From Hippopus hippopus (taxonomy: Eukaryota > Mollusca > Bivalvia > Cardiida > Cardiidae), in the NCBI GenBank assembly GCA_946811185.2, contig OX328096.1, forward strand, positions 51,040,252 through 51,104,251: a stretch of 64,000 nt of DNA, written 5' to 3'. Positions 21,186 to 32,949 of the stretch are shown here, piece by piece. Under the pieces are notes generated by a model, which was given only the letters and a program-made list of their open reading frames with translations, was not told where the DNA came from and did not search any database. Within the stretch, counting starts at the first letter, position 1. The number at the start of each line of letters is the position of its first letter. Both the position numbers and the translations under genes were made by a program.

Positions 21186-21812
21186 TCACATATATATTCT
21201 TCACCAAACAATCCTATGTTCGAGAAAAATCCCTCTGCATTATTACTGAGCTAAAGCGGCAAGCAATTATGAAATATATTGCTTTGAGTCATCTTGATTG
21301 AAACTCCTCACACTGCAAAATCAATCTCTAACATACATACTATGCTGGAGACCAAAAAAGTCATCTAAAGGATAAAATGAGTTAATCAGAGTTCTGATGA
21401 AATATACAGAAAATTTATCTTACTCATAGAGATTTCTAAATCTGATAGCAAAAGAGCAATTCAATTGAAATGGAGCATCTGTTTGTTTGCTTCTATCATC
21501 AATTGTCAGACCCTGTTTAACTCATCCTGAGTTCAAACACTGAAAATCCATTGAAATAAAATTTTCATCTGAACTTCCTACCCAACTTTGTCTTTCTACC
21601 ATTTGTTAGTCTTTTATTTTACACATGAGAAAAGTTTTCAAAAAAATTTCAATCAGTTATAAAAATACATGCAGCCTGATTTCTTTTGTTCACATTGTCT
21701 ACTATTTTGTGAGATATTCTGGCAAAAGCATCCTTCACATTGCTATGTTTTGATCTATTTTCCTATCTGAGAAAGTCCATTTAAATAATTCAGCAGTGAG
21801 AGGCTAAACCCT
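21186..21812. other. No recognisable feature (627 bp)
   Basis: A+T-rich, intron-like. No repeats matched and no splice-bounded frame. Confidence 0.45.
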
Positions 21813-22225
21813 TTAACCCTTTACTACACAATCCCGACTTTTCACGACCCTAGAGATGAGGGTTTTTGAAAACATCGTGGGAAAAGGAGAAAATGCTGGT
21901 TACCAGCATTGTCCCCTATTCCCACAATGTTTTCTACCCTTTCAACGACAAATTTCATCATTTGGACCATCTTAAATTTCTTGTCTACAAATGCGTTCAA
22001 TTTGGACCGGTCTAAAATTTTGTCATTTGGTAAAGAGTTAACTCACAATCCTGAGTTTCACAAACCCTATAGGGGTGACCAGCATTTTCTGCTCCCCCCC
22101 CCCCCACCCTGGAATGTTTTATATCCTATCAAAGACAGAAATCAACATTTGAGGTACAATTATTTTGTCACATACAAATGCTTCAAATTGGTAGACTCCA
22201 AAAATTAGTTTGGTAAAAAATTAAC
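21813..22225 (+). mobile_element. Two tandem MITE-1 copies sharing a TTAA
   Basis: Copies 21813-22041 and 22038-22225 share the TTAA at 22038-22041. The second lacks the hairpin's left arm and has a run of 13 C near 22095. Confidence 0.88.
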
Positions 22226-22266
22226 CCACTTTCACTATCCATATATTATAAAAAAAATGAAAACCT

Positions 22267-22497
22267 TTAACTCTCTACACGGGAGACACTTTTAAACTCA
22301 TCCATACTGAATGCATTCATTTGCATGCCACAAACCAAACAAAGCTCAAATGAAAGAATTTGTCTTTGAAAGGGTATACAACAATACAGGTATAGGAGAC
22401 AATGCTGATAAGCAGCATTTTCTCCTTCTCTCACGATGTTTTCAAAACCTTTCTTTCTCAGATTGTTCAAACTTGGCATTTCAATTTTTAGTGATTT
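22267..22497 (-). mobile_element. MITE-1 copy
   Basis: TTAACTCTCTACACGGGAGA start. The hairpin centre reads GCTGATAAGCAGC instead of GCTGGTTACCAGC, a variant also seen at 56770. Confidence 0.8.
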
Positions 22498-22680
22498 AAT
22501 GACCCTGCAAAATTATTTTGAAAACATGAGAAATAAGAGAAACTCCTGGTAACCAGAACTTTTTCCTTTTCCAGCAATGTTTTCTACCCTTTCAAAGACA
22601 TTTCTGATGATTTGAGCCAAATTTTGTATGTCATCTGCAAAGGCTTTCAATTCATTTGGATTTTTGTCATGTGGCAAACA
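22498..22680 (+). mobile_element. MITE-1 copy, 5' eroded
   Basis: AATGACCCTGCAAAATTATT, then an eroded hairpin and the TATGTCATCTGCAAAGGC block. Confidence 0.7.
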
Positions 22681-22917
22681 AAGACATATGCTGCAAGTCT
22701 GTATTGAAGGTTAAATTAGTTAACAAACCTGCAAACTCAGTTGTAAGGTTAGAATTCACCTGTACCCAGGGGGGAAACTGGAGGCACTCCAACTGATTGA
22801 ATTAAAATCGCATTTGCTGGAAGCCCATTAAAATCCAAACATTCCTCCTGTCTTAAAGATATTACATCTTTTAATTGAGCAACTCCATTACATAATATTT
22901 TGATTTAGGACCACTCT

Positions 22918-23105
22918 GATTGACTCTTTAGCAGGCAAAAGACCCGTTCAAACTGACTTTTGTTTTCTGACAACAAATCAATTGTGGCTCAAACAATGGA
23001 AAGGGTGAAAATCCTGGTAACCAACATTTTCTTCTTTTCCCATAATATTTTCAAAAGCCTTCTTCTCCAAGGTATTTAAAACAAGACACAGTTTGGTAGA
23101 GGATA
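22918..23105 (-). mobile_element. MITE-1 copy, left hairpin arm deleted
   Basis: TTGACTCTTTAGCAGGCAAA start. Only the right arm is long (CTTCTTTTCCCATAATATTT). Confidence 0.65.
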
Positions 23106-23279
23106 GAGATCTAAATCTTTTGCTGCAAAACAAATGAATCTGACTTTTTGACAATTAAACACTACAATATCACAACATTATGAACAATCTGTATGGCCAT
23201 TATGTTATAATGAGATAGTGAACATTAATCAAAGATCAGACTGCACATTCTAAAACTAGAATAGTTTTATGAATATGAC

Positions 23280-23745
23280 TTGCCACTATTTGACACTTTA
23301 CCAAACAACATAATTTTAGACTTATCCAATATGAACTCTGCAGATGACAAACTGAATGTTGCACAAATTAAGAAGTTGTTAACAACTTTGAACAAGACCT
23401 TCCCACAGCGGCGCATATACGCCCAAAGGGGCTTGTCAGTGAAATGGGTTAAAATCTTGAACGCCTACAGAGATCCAAATTTTAAGAGTCACATGCATAA
23501 CTACACATCATAGAGATTCATTGTGGTAAGTTTGAACTTATTCCAATGGAAACTGTAGGAGGAGTTGCACACACAAGAAATTGCTAACAGACGGATGGAC
23601 AACCGGGGCCATAACATAATACGACCCTTCGGGCGTATAAAAAGTAGAAAACATTTTGGGAAACGGAGAAAATGCTAGTTACCACCATTTCCTCCTGACC
23701 CCACAATATTTTTAAAAGTCCTTTTCCTTGGGGTCTTTATAAACC
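23280..23745 (-). mobile_element. MITE-1 copy split by a short Helitron-like element
   Basis: Left part 23280-23391, right part from 23643 (AGTAGAAAACATTTTGGGAA) to about 23745. Confidence 0.75.
23392..23640 (+). mobile_element. Short Helitron-like element (CGTATAA end type)
   Basis: Starts near GGCGCATATACGCC. The body has AGGAGGAGTTGCACACACAA, related to the element at 11221. The 3' hairpin is CGACCCTTCGGGCGTATAA. Confidence 0.6.
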
Positions 23746-24134
23746 TTAACCACACATTCCCAAATTCAAATGACCTTGAGGAAGAATGCCGTTGAAAACA
23801 TAACAGGGAAAAAGAGAAAAGAGCTGGTTATTAGTATTTTCCCCTTTCCCAGAATGTTTCCTACCTGCATCAAGGACAGATCCTATCATTTGAGCTATAT
23901 TTAACCCTTTACCACATAATCAAGAGTTTTAAAGATCCTGAGAAATGATGAAGAAGCCTTCTGAAAACGTTTATGGAAAAGCAGAAAATGTTGGTAACCA
24001 GTATTTTATTTTCCCACAATGTTTTCTACCCTATCAAAGGCAAATTCCATCATTTTAGTTAACGTTTAGTGTGTCGTCTGCAAGGGCTATTAATTTGGAA
24101 AAGTCTACATTTTTGTCATGTAGTAAAGAATTAA
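23744..24134 (+). mobile_element. Two tandem MITE-1 copies
   Basis: Copies at 23744-23904 (3' shortened) and 23901-24134 share a TTAA. Hairpins are diverged. Confidence 0.8.
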
Positions 24135-24155
24135 TGGAATATCTGAAAATACTTT

Positions 24156-24682
24156 TACCTCTTTACCACATGACAAAAATATTGACTCGTCAAAGTTGAA
24201 AACATTAACAGACAACAATTTACATGTTGCTTTTCAAATGATGGAATATATCTTTGATGGGATAAAAAACATATTAAGGGAAAAGGAGAAAATGCTGGCA
24301 ACCAGCATTTTCTCCTTTTTCCCCAATGTTTTCAAATGGCTTCTTTCACATGATTGTACTGATTTTATGGTGTTTAACACTGTTTTCAACATTATTTCAG
24401 TAATATCATGGCGGTCAGTGCACCTATCTGTGCTTTCCTGGAGTTTCTCTTACCAGTACTCCACAAAATATTATTTTCAAGCCACTGGCTGCTTTCCCAC
24501 ATAACCATTGTTGGAACAATGATCAGCGGTGAGAGAGGAATGAATCCTGTCGCAATGACTATCTTCAATCCTCGAAAAGAGGATTGGCAGAGCCAGGGAT
24601 CAAACCTGCAACCCCCTGTTCTTGAGTCCTGTGCTTCTTTCATAGGGTTACTGAAACTCTGGATTGTGTGGTAAAGGGTTAA
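24156..24682 (-). mobile_element. MITE-1 copy split by SINE-A
   Basis: The left part includes the whole hairpin (24156-24348). The right end resumes at 24643 (AGGGTTACTGAAACTC) and finishes GTAAAGGGTTAA. Confidence 0.88.
24339..24642 (-). mobile_element. SINE-A copy with 10-bp target duplication, head truncated
   Basis: GCTTCTTTCA flanks the element at 24339-24348 and 24633-24642. The tail and body are complete. The tRNA-like head lacks its A box, so the copy is 5' truncated. Confidence 0.88.
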
Positions 24683-25119
24683 AACAGGGAATTTTGCAGT
24701 CTGGTTAAGCAGGACAACTGTAATGCAAAAAATTGTATTTCAAAAGGAATGGAGAACAAGGAACTTGGATTTTTCCTGAATTGCTACACAGATTTACTGC
24801 CTGTCAAATCAACATCTTTTATACTTGACAATTTAATAGCTGAATTTGTGAAGGCATTAACAACTTTCATCCTATTCCATCATAGCAGCAAACTATTCTA
24901 ATTCTTTCAAGTATTATGTACCATAAGTCAAGCATAGGAGTGATTTTCACCTTTGAAAAAATGTTCTTGCTTTCATCTATCAGTTTTTTGTTTAGGTACA
25001 AATGTTATTCTTTGTTTATTAGTTTGTTTTCTTGCTTGCTTACTGTGTAATGCCATTTTTAGTTTTGTCATGTCAGACAGAGCACCTTTTCATAATTTTC
25101 CATAATATTTATTTAACCC
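24683..25119. other. No recognisable feature
   Basis: A+T-rich, intron-like sequence. Confidence 0.4.
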
Positions 25120-25315
25120 TTACTTCACAAAATATTTTTTCCAAGCCATGCAGCTTCTCCACCTAAACACTGAGAACAATGTTCAGCAGTACGTGAGAAC
25201 TTAATTCTATCACAGTCATAATGATCAATCAATGGAAAGGATTTTACTAAGCTGGGAATCAAACCAGTGACCACTGCTTATCAAGCCTTGCCAACTGAGC
25301 TACCAGGCTCGTCAC
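25120..25315 (-). mobile_element. SINE-A copy, diverged
   Basis: The end carries the reverse head (GAGCCTGGTAGCTCAGTTGG on the minus strand, GGTTTGATTCCC B box). The body is shortened. Confidence 0.7.
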
Positions 25316-25868
25316 ATAATGCTGTAACTCAAAACATGCTCAGTGCTTATAATCAAGATTAAAATTTGAAATCCCACATCAGTTTTCAGCAACATTCGAT
25401 CTGGATCAGTATTCACCAATCATCCTTAAGAACATTCTTAGTCTTATTCTCTAAAATTTTATAAATTTGAATGTAACAAAACTTCTAGTTAGCTAAACCA
25501 TTTAGTTTAGCCAACCAGAAGTTGAGTTACTTTCAAATAATCAAACTTTTGTCACTTAGTAAAGAGTGAACAATTTGGCAATGCACAATCTGCATTATCT
25601 TCTTTACCAAGGTCTATCTCAGAATTCTAGTCTAATTCCCTGAGACTCTAAAATCAGATACCGAATAGATAACTATAATTATCCACATATTTTAGAGCAC
25701 AAAGGTACTTTATAGATGCTTTTTCAAACAATGTAGATCTAGAACTATTGCAAAACGTGTTTGACCCTAGAAGCCCTTTTCACAAATAGAGTATCCTTTG
25801 TGGCTACTCTAGATTAATATCAACCTGCATAAAATGTGCATTCAAATCTTTGATCATCGCTGTACTCT
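25316..25868. other. Unassigned; MITE-3-like remnants around 25700-25860
   Basis: 'ACAATGTAGATCTAGAA' and 'TGCATTCAAATCTTTGATCA' echo the MITE-3 core. The rest is unassigned. Confidence 0.35.
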
Positions 25869-26087
25869 TTAACCCTTTACCAAACAATCCCTGGTTTTCA
25901 CAACCGTTGGAAAGAAGGCTTTTGAAAACATTGAAGGAAAAGGAAAAAATAATGGTAACCAGCATTTTCTCCTTTTCCCTCAGTGTTTTCTACCCTAGAG
26001 ACCTAAAGCTCATTTGTACCAATTCTGAATTTGTTGTCTGTGGATGATCTCAGTTTTGGAAGAGTCTAAAAAATGGGAAAGGGTTAA
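25869..26087 (+). mobile_element. MITE-1 copy, full length
   Basis: TTAACCCTTTACC start, GGGAAAGGGTTAA end, and a slightly diverged hairpin. 219 bp. Confidence 0.88.
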
Positions 26088-26234
26088 TGAGACATTCTGG
26101 ACAAGAGCACATGTATACTCCCGCAATGAAAAAAACAGTGTCCAAGTTGAGAATCAAACCAAGAACTACTGTGTAACAAATCCTACATCTTCACAAATTA
26201 GCCACAGTGTCCCTTCTACATGCCCAGCCCAGCA

Positions 26235-26450
26235 GCGTTAGTCACTGCGACAAGAGTCATTCTTCTCTCACCCCTGATCATTGTTTCGACGTTGCTTATG
26301 TGTGAAAGCAGCCAGCTGTTTGTAAAGATTATTGTGCGAAGTACTGGTAAGAGGAACTTAAGGAAAAAGCATGGATAGGTGCACTGGTCCCTGTGATTTG
26401 TCTGAAATAATGTTGAAAAAAATGCTAAACACTAAACTTACAAACAAATG
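26235..26450 (+). mobile_element. SINE-A body and tail
   Basis: Has TCACCCCTGATCATTGTTTC, AAAGCATGGATAGGTGCACT and the TGAAATAATGTTGAAAA tail. The stretch before it (26140-26230) may be an older reverse tRNA-like head. Confidence 0.7.
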
Positions 26451-26589
26451 AATTGTCCAGATACATGCCAATACCGTTTGAAATACAATTTTTGCTGAAA
26501 ACAATTTTTTCCATCTTAGAGCAGGACAAACTCTTGAAACAGTGTGGTAGAATGCAAATGTGACTTTACATGTCAAGTGATATCAATTA

Positions 26590-26772
26590 TCCCTTCAATT
26601 CTTTTACAAATAACAAAATATAGATTGGTCCATTTTGAAAAAGTCTGCAAATGACATAGAAGATGTGGCTGTAATGCTACAATTTGTTTTTACATGGACA
26701 GAAACCACTGCGGGTAAATAGAGAAAATGCCTGTAAACAGTATTTTCTCCTTCAACCACCATGTTTTATAGT
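26590..26772 (-). mobile_element. MITE-1 copy, strongly diverged
   Basis: Order of blocks is kept (CTTTTACAAATAACAAAAT, AGAAACCACTGCGGGTAAAT hairpin), but the 3' part is missing. Confidence 0.6.
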
Positions 26773-27087
26773 CATTTTTTTCTGGCCATTTCAACTTGAA
26801 CTTGTTTTGAAAATATGATTTAGCTTGGAATAAAACACTTTTAAACGCGAGACAGAAAAAGGAGATATTGCGTATAATTGGCAATTTCTATACTGGCCAC
26901 AATTGTTTTTACAAAACTTGATTTATATGTATAGGTTATTGATATAGATTGTTTACAAAGCCTTCTGCTGTAGATTTTGTTGGTAATAAATACAAGGGAG
27001 GTAAGTCATGAGATTATGCTTTAGTATAAATATATTTTACCTCCCTTAAAAACGTATCCATAGTTATCTTTTGTTGTTGTTTAGAAA
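26773..27087. other. Unassigned; small inverted repeat at 26996-27052
   Basis: GGGAGGTAAGTCATGAG and TATTTTACCTCCC form a short inverted repeat about 57 bp across. No other feature. Confidence 0.35.
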
Positions 27088-27235
27088 TGATATTATGAAA
27101 ATTGTAACCAAATGTTTTCTACACTTTCAAAGACAAATTTCTGCATTTAAGCTTCATTTAATTTGTAATCTGCAAATGCTTTCAATTTTAACCAGTTAAA
27201 AATTTTGTTCCTTGATACTGAATTTAACACATCAT
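27088..27235 (+). mobile_element. MITE-1, 3' half
   Basis: AACCAAATGTTTTCTACACT, then TAATCTGCAAATGCTTTCAA. Confidence 0.65.
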
Positions 27236-27544
27236 GGTTGAACAACATTGATTCACATGGAAAAAACTTTGCAGCAAGAAGACAAATTGCTTGATACAGC
27301 TTCAGCCATAATGCTTTTTTAAGTGGTATGCATCAAAATTCTTAGCAATGGAACTATTAGCAATAAAGCTTATTCTTAATTTGTTTGCAGTGGAACTGTA
27401 CATTTAGACCTCAAAAAAAGTAGATTTGTTCAGCTAGAAGGGAAAGTGTTCACCCATTGCTGTACAGACCTGAAGAACTAGAATTCCACAAAAACAGATA
27501 CCTAAAGAAAAGAAATATAGAACCACACAAAAAAGGGGAAAAAA

Positions 27545-27836
27545 AGCAATTATTTACTATAACAGGTAACTGCTGCTTTTCCCACAATGTTTTTGTAAGG
27601 TATCAACAGTAGGGACAGAAAAATCAGGAAGTAACAGGTTAAATCTTTACCAGATAACAAATTCTAGACTTGTTCAACATTTGTAGGTGACAAATTGAAA
27701 GTAACCAAAATGATAATTTTTCTTTTTCAAGGGTAGAAAAATTTGTGGAAAAAGATGATTTCCCACAAAGTTTTTATAAGGCTTCTTCCACAAGGTTGTT
27801 GAAAAAAAAAAAACAGGCTTATTAGGTGAAATGTTA
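27545..27836 (-). mobile_element. MITE-1 fragment plus a copy with shortened hairpin
   Basis: A right-half fragment (27565-27640) is followed by a copy at 27639-27836 whose hairpin is reduced to GTGGAAAAAGATGATTTCCC. Confidence 0.7.
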
Positions 27837-28249
27837 AGGAAGCAATTGCTCCTTTTCCCTTCACTATTTTTCTTCTATTAAATGTCTTTTTGTGCAATGT
27901 GGAGTTTCTGGTCTTGCTTTGTCTGAAAAATTTTGCATACAGATAACCCTAAAAGTGCCTTTCACAACTAAAGTTGCTTTTGCGGCCAGTTCAGATAAAC
28001 ATAACAATGCACAAAACATGCAGTCGAATCTTTGATGTACCCTGTCTACTTACCTTAATCACCAATGCTGTCTGATCTTTAATCTACCCTGTCCGCTTAC
28101 CTTAATCACCAAGGACAAAAGCAACTATCAAATTGCATCTATTTTGATCTTACTTCTAAACCCAACATTTCTGTTGGATTTGTTTGCTCTATGGGTTAAG
28201 GGTCAACACTCCCCGTAACAGCAAAAGAAATCTAACATTTTTGAGTTTA
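27837..28249. mobile_element. MITE-3-like region, degenerate
   Basis: Repeated 'TCTTTGATGTACCCTGTCT' / 'TCTTTAATCTACCCTGTCC' cores with a duplicated TTACCTTAATCACCAA segment (28050-28110). It ends near GGGTTAAGGG. Confidence 0.45.
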
Positions 28250-28463
28250 AATACCACAAGAAAAAATCTTAGACTCAACCAAATTATAAGCATTAGCAGA
28301 TGACAACTTAATGCAGCTCAAAGGGTAACTTCCGTCTTTGATATGGTAAAAAACATTGTGGCAAAAGGAGAAAATGCTGGTAACCAGCACTATCTCCTTT
28401 TCCCACAATGTTTTCAAAAGCCTTCCTAGGGGTCATTACAACTCAGGATTGTGTGATAAGGGC
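28250..28463 (-). mobile_element. MITE-1 copy
   Basis: Nearly complete. The hairpin has two mismatches on the right arm, and the terminal TTAA is lost. Confidence 0.8.
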
Positions 28464-28756
28464 TGAAGCATAGAAGAAAAACAAAAATCTCTAACCATGA
28501 TAACAAGTTCAGGGCAAATCCGAAAACTTCTCATTTATGATCTGTGAGTTTTATCAAGTTCATCCATCTGCTAGCCTTTTTGACTTTTGAGGGTTTTTCC
28601 ATATTAAAAAACAGCTGAATCAATTTGGCCTCTATCTACCTATGTTTGATCCTTATCTAGGGTGTGAGAGAAAACAGGAAGCATTTGACCAGTCAGACCT
28701 TCAGGGGTCCTCCAGCTTCATCAAGTGATTGATGCATCTTTATACTCTCAATGCCC

Positions 28757-29012
28757 AGTTCCAGTGGTTGATTGATTGATTCAATGGTAATCTCGGCTGC
28801 TTTTAAGATTATTTCAGAAAAGCATTATTTCAGTCATATAACAACTCACTTATTCATGTATATCATGAGTTTCACCATTATTAGGTTAGTGGTCTGAAGT
28901 GTCTTGCCCAAGGACACTCCCAAAGAAAATCCATTGTGATTCATACCTGTGGTTTCCAGGTTTCAAGTCCTACAGTTTACTACTGACCAACCAAGGACAC
29001 TAGTTCCAGTGG
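28757..29012 (-). mobile_element. SINE-B copy with 11-bp target duplication
   Basis: AGTTCCAGTGG flanks the element (28768-29001). It carries the TTGATTGATTGATTCAATGG tail at the left and a diverged tRNA-like head at the right. Confidence 0.88.
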
Positions 29013-29194
29013 CAAAACACCTACCATGTCTTAATAACATTGAGTTGTCTAGTGAGACTGGTTCATTTTCTTACCAAATAACAAGAGTGCTCATTGAAAT
29101 AACTCCCATGGACTTGCACTAAAAAGTGCTGAGTTAGGCAGTCAGATCTTGATCCACAGTGCAATAAAGCTAACGATGTTCTTTGATCTATTAG

Positions 29195-29413
29195 TTAACC
29201 CTTTACCAAACAATCCCTGGTTTTTACGACACTGAGATAGAAGCCTTTTGAAAGCATTGTAGAAAAAGGAGAAAATGCTGGTAACCAGCATTTTCTCCTT
29301 TTCCCACAATGTTTTCTACCTTGCTGGAAATTTTTGAGTTACGTTTATTTTGTCGTCTGCAAGTGCTTTTAATTTGGACCAGTATAAAATTTTGTCGTTT
29401 GGTAAATAGTTAA
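29195..29413 (+). mobile_element. MITE-1 copy, full length
   Basis: TTAA at both ends. The hairpin has mismatches on its left arm only. 219 bp. Confidence 0.9.
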
Positions 29414-29484
29414 TGGCTCCTTCACCTTACATCCAGGCAACAAAACATTAAATTTGCCCATATTGAAAGAAGTTGCACATGATA

Positions 29485-29706
29485 AACCCTTGAGCAGACA
29501 ACAAAATTTTAGCCTTGTCCAAATTGAAAGCATTTGCAGATGATAAATCAAATGTTCCTTACATCTTGAAATTTGTCATTCAAAGGGTAGAAAACATTGT
29601 GGGAAAAGAAGAAAATGCTGGTTACCAGCATTTTCTCATTTTCCCACAATGTTTTCAAAGGCTTCTGAAAGGTTGTCCAATGTAGGGATGTGTGGTAAAG
29701 GGTTAA
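29485..29706 (-). mobile_element. MITE-1 copy
   Basis: GAGCAGACAACAAAATTTTA start and GGTAAAGGGTTAA end, with a nearly perfect hairpin. Confidence 0.87.
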
Positions 29707-29769
29707 TGGAAGGATCTGTTTTGGATAGGTGAAAAACAATTTGAGAAAGTGCGCGTTACAAGCATCTTT

Positions 29770-30220
29770 TCAAATTCCCACAATATTTTCAAAAGCCTTT
29801 TACCAATTTTCATATAATAACAACCTTGAAAAGGAGGGCTTTCCAAAACATCATGAGAAAGCAGCATTTTCTCCCTTTCCCACTATGCTCTCTAGCCTTT
29901 CAAAGACAAATTCCACCACTTGAGCAGTATTCAATTTGTTGTCTGCTATTGCTTTGGGTTCTGCCAGGTCCAAAAGGTTCACCTTGGTTAAAGTTAACTC
30001 TTTACCAAACGACAAAATTTTGGACTGGACCAAACTCAGAGCATTTGCAGATGGAAAAATAAATGTTGATTGATGATTTCTGTCTTTGATAGGCTAGAAA
30101 ACATTGTTGGAAAAGGAGAAAATGCTGGTTACCAGCATTTTTTTTCCTTTTCCCACAATATTTTCAAAAGCCTTTTCTTATGGGGTCGTTTAAAGTTGGG
30201 ATTGTGTGGTAAAGGGTTAA
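29770..30220. mobile_element. MITE-1 forward copy (5' eroded) joined to a reverse copy
   Basis: The forward copy, about 29795-29997, shares the TTAA at 29994-29997 with a full reverse copy at 29994-30220. Confidence 0.85.
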
Positions 30221-30450
30221 ACCAATGCCTTAGACCTTAGGACCATAAAAACAGCAGATCCTTCAGTATAACAGGGATTGTAGATTCAAACACCTTATCT
30301 ATAAGGATGTTTACATTTTCTAAGAAGTCTATCATTTATATATGCAAACATGAGTGTCAGGTTTAGCTGATAAGCTTCAATAAAACATATAGAAAGAGTT
30401 ATCAAAATTATTCCTTCATAATTCTGTTAACTCTTTACTCAGGAAATACA
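30221..30450. other. No recognisable feature
   Basis: Intron-like sequence. Confidence 0.4.
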
Positions 30451-30454
30451 TGAA

Positions 30455-30530
30455 CATGTAAGCTGTTGCCATGATACGACTGAAATAATGTTAAAAGCAG
30501 CCTAAAACAATATTCAATCAGTCAATCGAT
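30455..30530 (+). mobile_element. SINE tail fragment
   Basis: ACTGAAATAATGTTAAAAGC followed by TCAATCAGTCAATCGAT matches the tail of the SINEs here, reverse-complemented. Confidence 0.6.
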
Positions 30531-30730
30531 AACTCTTTACTAGACAAAAAAATTAAAAGCATTTGCAAACAAGGAAGTAAATGTGGTTCCAATGAAGAAA
30601 AATGTCTCTGAAAGGCTAGAAAATATTGTGGTAAAAGGAGAAGATGCTGGTTACCATGAGTTTCTCCTTTTCCCAAAATGTTTCCTGAAGAACTCTTGCT
30701 CGTGGTCGTTATTGTGTGGTAAAGGATTAA
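30530..30730 (-). mobile_element. MITE-1 copy
   Basis: CTCTTTACTAGAC start. Internal deletion in the first block, and a GTGTGGTAAAGGATTAA end. Confidence 0.8.
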
Positions 30731-31190
30731 CTTCAGTTATACTAGGAACATAATAAGATACTTTTGCACTCTGTGTAAATCAAGATCAGACTGCAAACAG
30801 CATGCACAGAATCATCAGCTTTATCTTCAGTATCAATTATCCAGATGTTCCAGTTCTTTCAGTCAAAAAAGCTTCGCTCTTCCAGGTAACTGGGCTTTTC
30901 AATTAATCATTTCATATAAATATTGTGAAGCATCTAACAAAAGATTACCTTAGAAACATTGCAGCAACTTAAGGAGTAGCTCAAAATCAAGAAATTTTCT
31001 ACAAAACAGTGCTTTTGTCTCATTCACATGATATTTCATCAGCTGTCTTTAATGTGGAATGCCTAAGGACTTGCTTTCGTTTTTAATAGAGTTTTGAACA
31101 ATAAATAATCAGTATTGATAGAAGAGATGATCTCTATATCCTTAATTCAAAACCAGAACAAGATTCTACAAAACTTTTGAAGATGGAAGG
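30731..31190. other. Mostly unassigned; MITE-3-like remnant at 30770-30820
   Basis: 'TCAAGATCAGACTGCA' resembles the MITE-3 core. The rest is A+T-rich, intron-like sequence. Confidence 0.35.
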
Positions 31191-31194
31191 ACGG

Positions 31195-31310
31195 TATGGT
31201 GTTCAAATGATATGATTTTGTTTTGAGAGGATAGAAACATTGTCAGAAAAGGAGAAACTGCTTGAAACCAGCATTTTCTTCTTTTCTTACAATGTTTCAA
31301 AAAATGTGTC
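31195..31310 (-). mobile_element. MITE-1 hairpin remnant
   Basis: GAAACATTGTCAGAAAAGGA and its partial complement survive with little flanking sequence. Confidence 0.55.
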
Positions 31311-31556
31311 TCCCACTGGATTTTTTATTCAGGCCCAGTTGGGGCCAAAAGTAAAACAAAGCTGGTGTTAAAATGCATTTAATTAGGATGACAAAAAGTA
31401 AACAAAAGATAGAGAGACTTGGCAACTTTTTACCTAGTTTTAAAATTCATTTTTTTGCCACTTACTAAAACTTATACTGACCATACAATAACAGATTGTA
31501 ACATAAATTTAGATGCGTTTAACACGGCATTGTTAACTTCTGGCCACTACTGACCT

Positions 31557-31774
31557 TTAACCTTTTACTAAACAATCCCTGGTGTTGTAACAACCCTGAG
31601 GAAGAAACCATTTGAAAACATTTTGGAAAATGGAGAAAATGCTGATAACCAGCAATCTCCAACAATGCTTTCAACCCTGTCCAAGGACTTCTGTTCCTTT
31701 GTACCTGTATCTGTCATCCTTTGATGCTTTCAATTTTAAAGAGTTTAAAAAATTTTTGTTTGAGAAAGGGTTAA
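31557..31774 (+). mobile_element. MITE-1 copy with right hairpin arm mostly deleted
   Basis: TTAACCTTTTACTAAACAAT start. ACCAGCAATCTCCAACAATG replaces the right arm. The end is AAAGGGTTAA. Confidence 0.8.
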
Positions 31775-32160
31775 AAGAAGGGATCACCTGGTAAAGGATA
31801 AATTCAAGAATTGACCCCATGAGAAGTGACTGCATAATGGTGCCAATTTTCTATCAATTCATGCCAAAAGCTTATCAGCAAATTTATACACAAACAATTT
31901 TCATCTAACATCAGTACCGGTGCATCCACTTAACTTTTATCACATTCTATTTACAAGCTTTCACGGTGAATTATGGTAATTGCGGTTGATTTCAATCTTC
32001 TGCTGATACTTGCCATAACATTTCTTTCCTTTTACTCTAACATGGTATTATAGACAAAAGACCAAAACAATGGTATTGCTCAGAAATGGTTGAAAATCAA
32101 AACGAAAATGAAAAATTTTAGTCTAAGTATCTCAAACACACTGTAAGCAAGTATTTAAAC
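31775..32160. other. No recognisable feature
   Basis: Intron-like. Confidence 0.4.
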
Positions 32161-32887
32161 AAGAGGGCCATGATGGCCCTGTATCGCTCCACTGGCTAAT
32201 AAGTAACCAGTATATATTATGAATTCATAATGCAAAAAGAAAAAAAGACAAAACAAAACTAGAGGCGCTTGAGTGCCTGTATCGCTCCACAGGCCTGATA
32301 TTTCTATAATGGCGAAAGGAAGTTTTTAACAATTATCATTCAATCCTGCATTTTAGCTCACTGAAGAAACAATTTGGTAGACAACCACCATAGGAACTTA
32401 CCTGCAAAACAACAATGAAATCCAATGAATAGTTTTAGAGAAGAAATTTTTCAAAGATTTTACTTTATACCATAAAAGGAAAATGAGTCTCCCATAAAAG
32501 CCATGTGTTTTGACAGATCTTTTTTTTTTTTTAAGGAATTCTGTAAACCTGTATCTAAGGAACATTCCTGCAAAATAATAATGCTATCCAAATAGCGGTT
32601 TGGGAGGAGAAGATTTTTAAAGGTTTTTTACTTTGGTTGCCATGGCAACCAGATTTCTTCATGGAACACAATTATTTGAAGGAATTTGAAAGAGGACCAC
32701 CAAAGGAACATTCCTGTGAAATTTGGTAAAAATCCAGTCAATAGTTTCTGAGGAGAAGTTTTTTAAAGAAAAAGTTTACGGACGCACACACGGACGAACG
32801 GATGAACGAACGGACGGACGGACGGATGCACGACGGACACAACGCCATGACAATAGCTCGCTGGCCTTCGGCCAGTGGAGCTAAAAA
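32161..32887 (+). mobile_element. Helitron-like elements, one truncated by another
   Basis: A classic 5' end AAGAGGGCCATGATGGCCCT lies at 32161. A second 5' end (CTAGAGGCGCTTGAGTGCCT then GTATCGCTCCAC) starts at about 32262. The 3' end has an (ACGG)n-like tract at 32795-32850 and the GCTGGCCTTCGGCCAG hairpin ending GGAGCTAAAAA. Confidence 0.82.
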
Positions 32888-32949
32888 TCTGTTCTTGCAA
32901 CTGGGCTTGAACCCACTAAGACAGTATAAGTAGGCATGGTGAATTGAAC

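Noticed and set aside
22748..22845. Minus-strand exon candidate containing NAILIQSVGVPPVSPLGTG
   Set aside because: The phase would fit after the third caskin-like exon, but the sequence does not match the expected ankyrin continuation and the acceptor lacks a pyrimidine tract.
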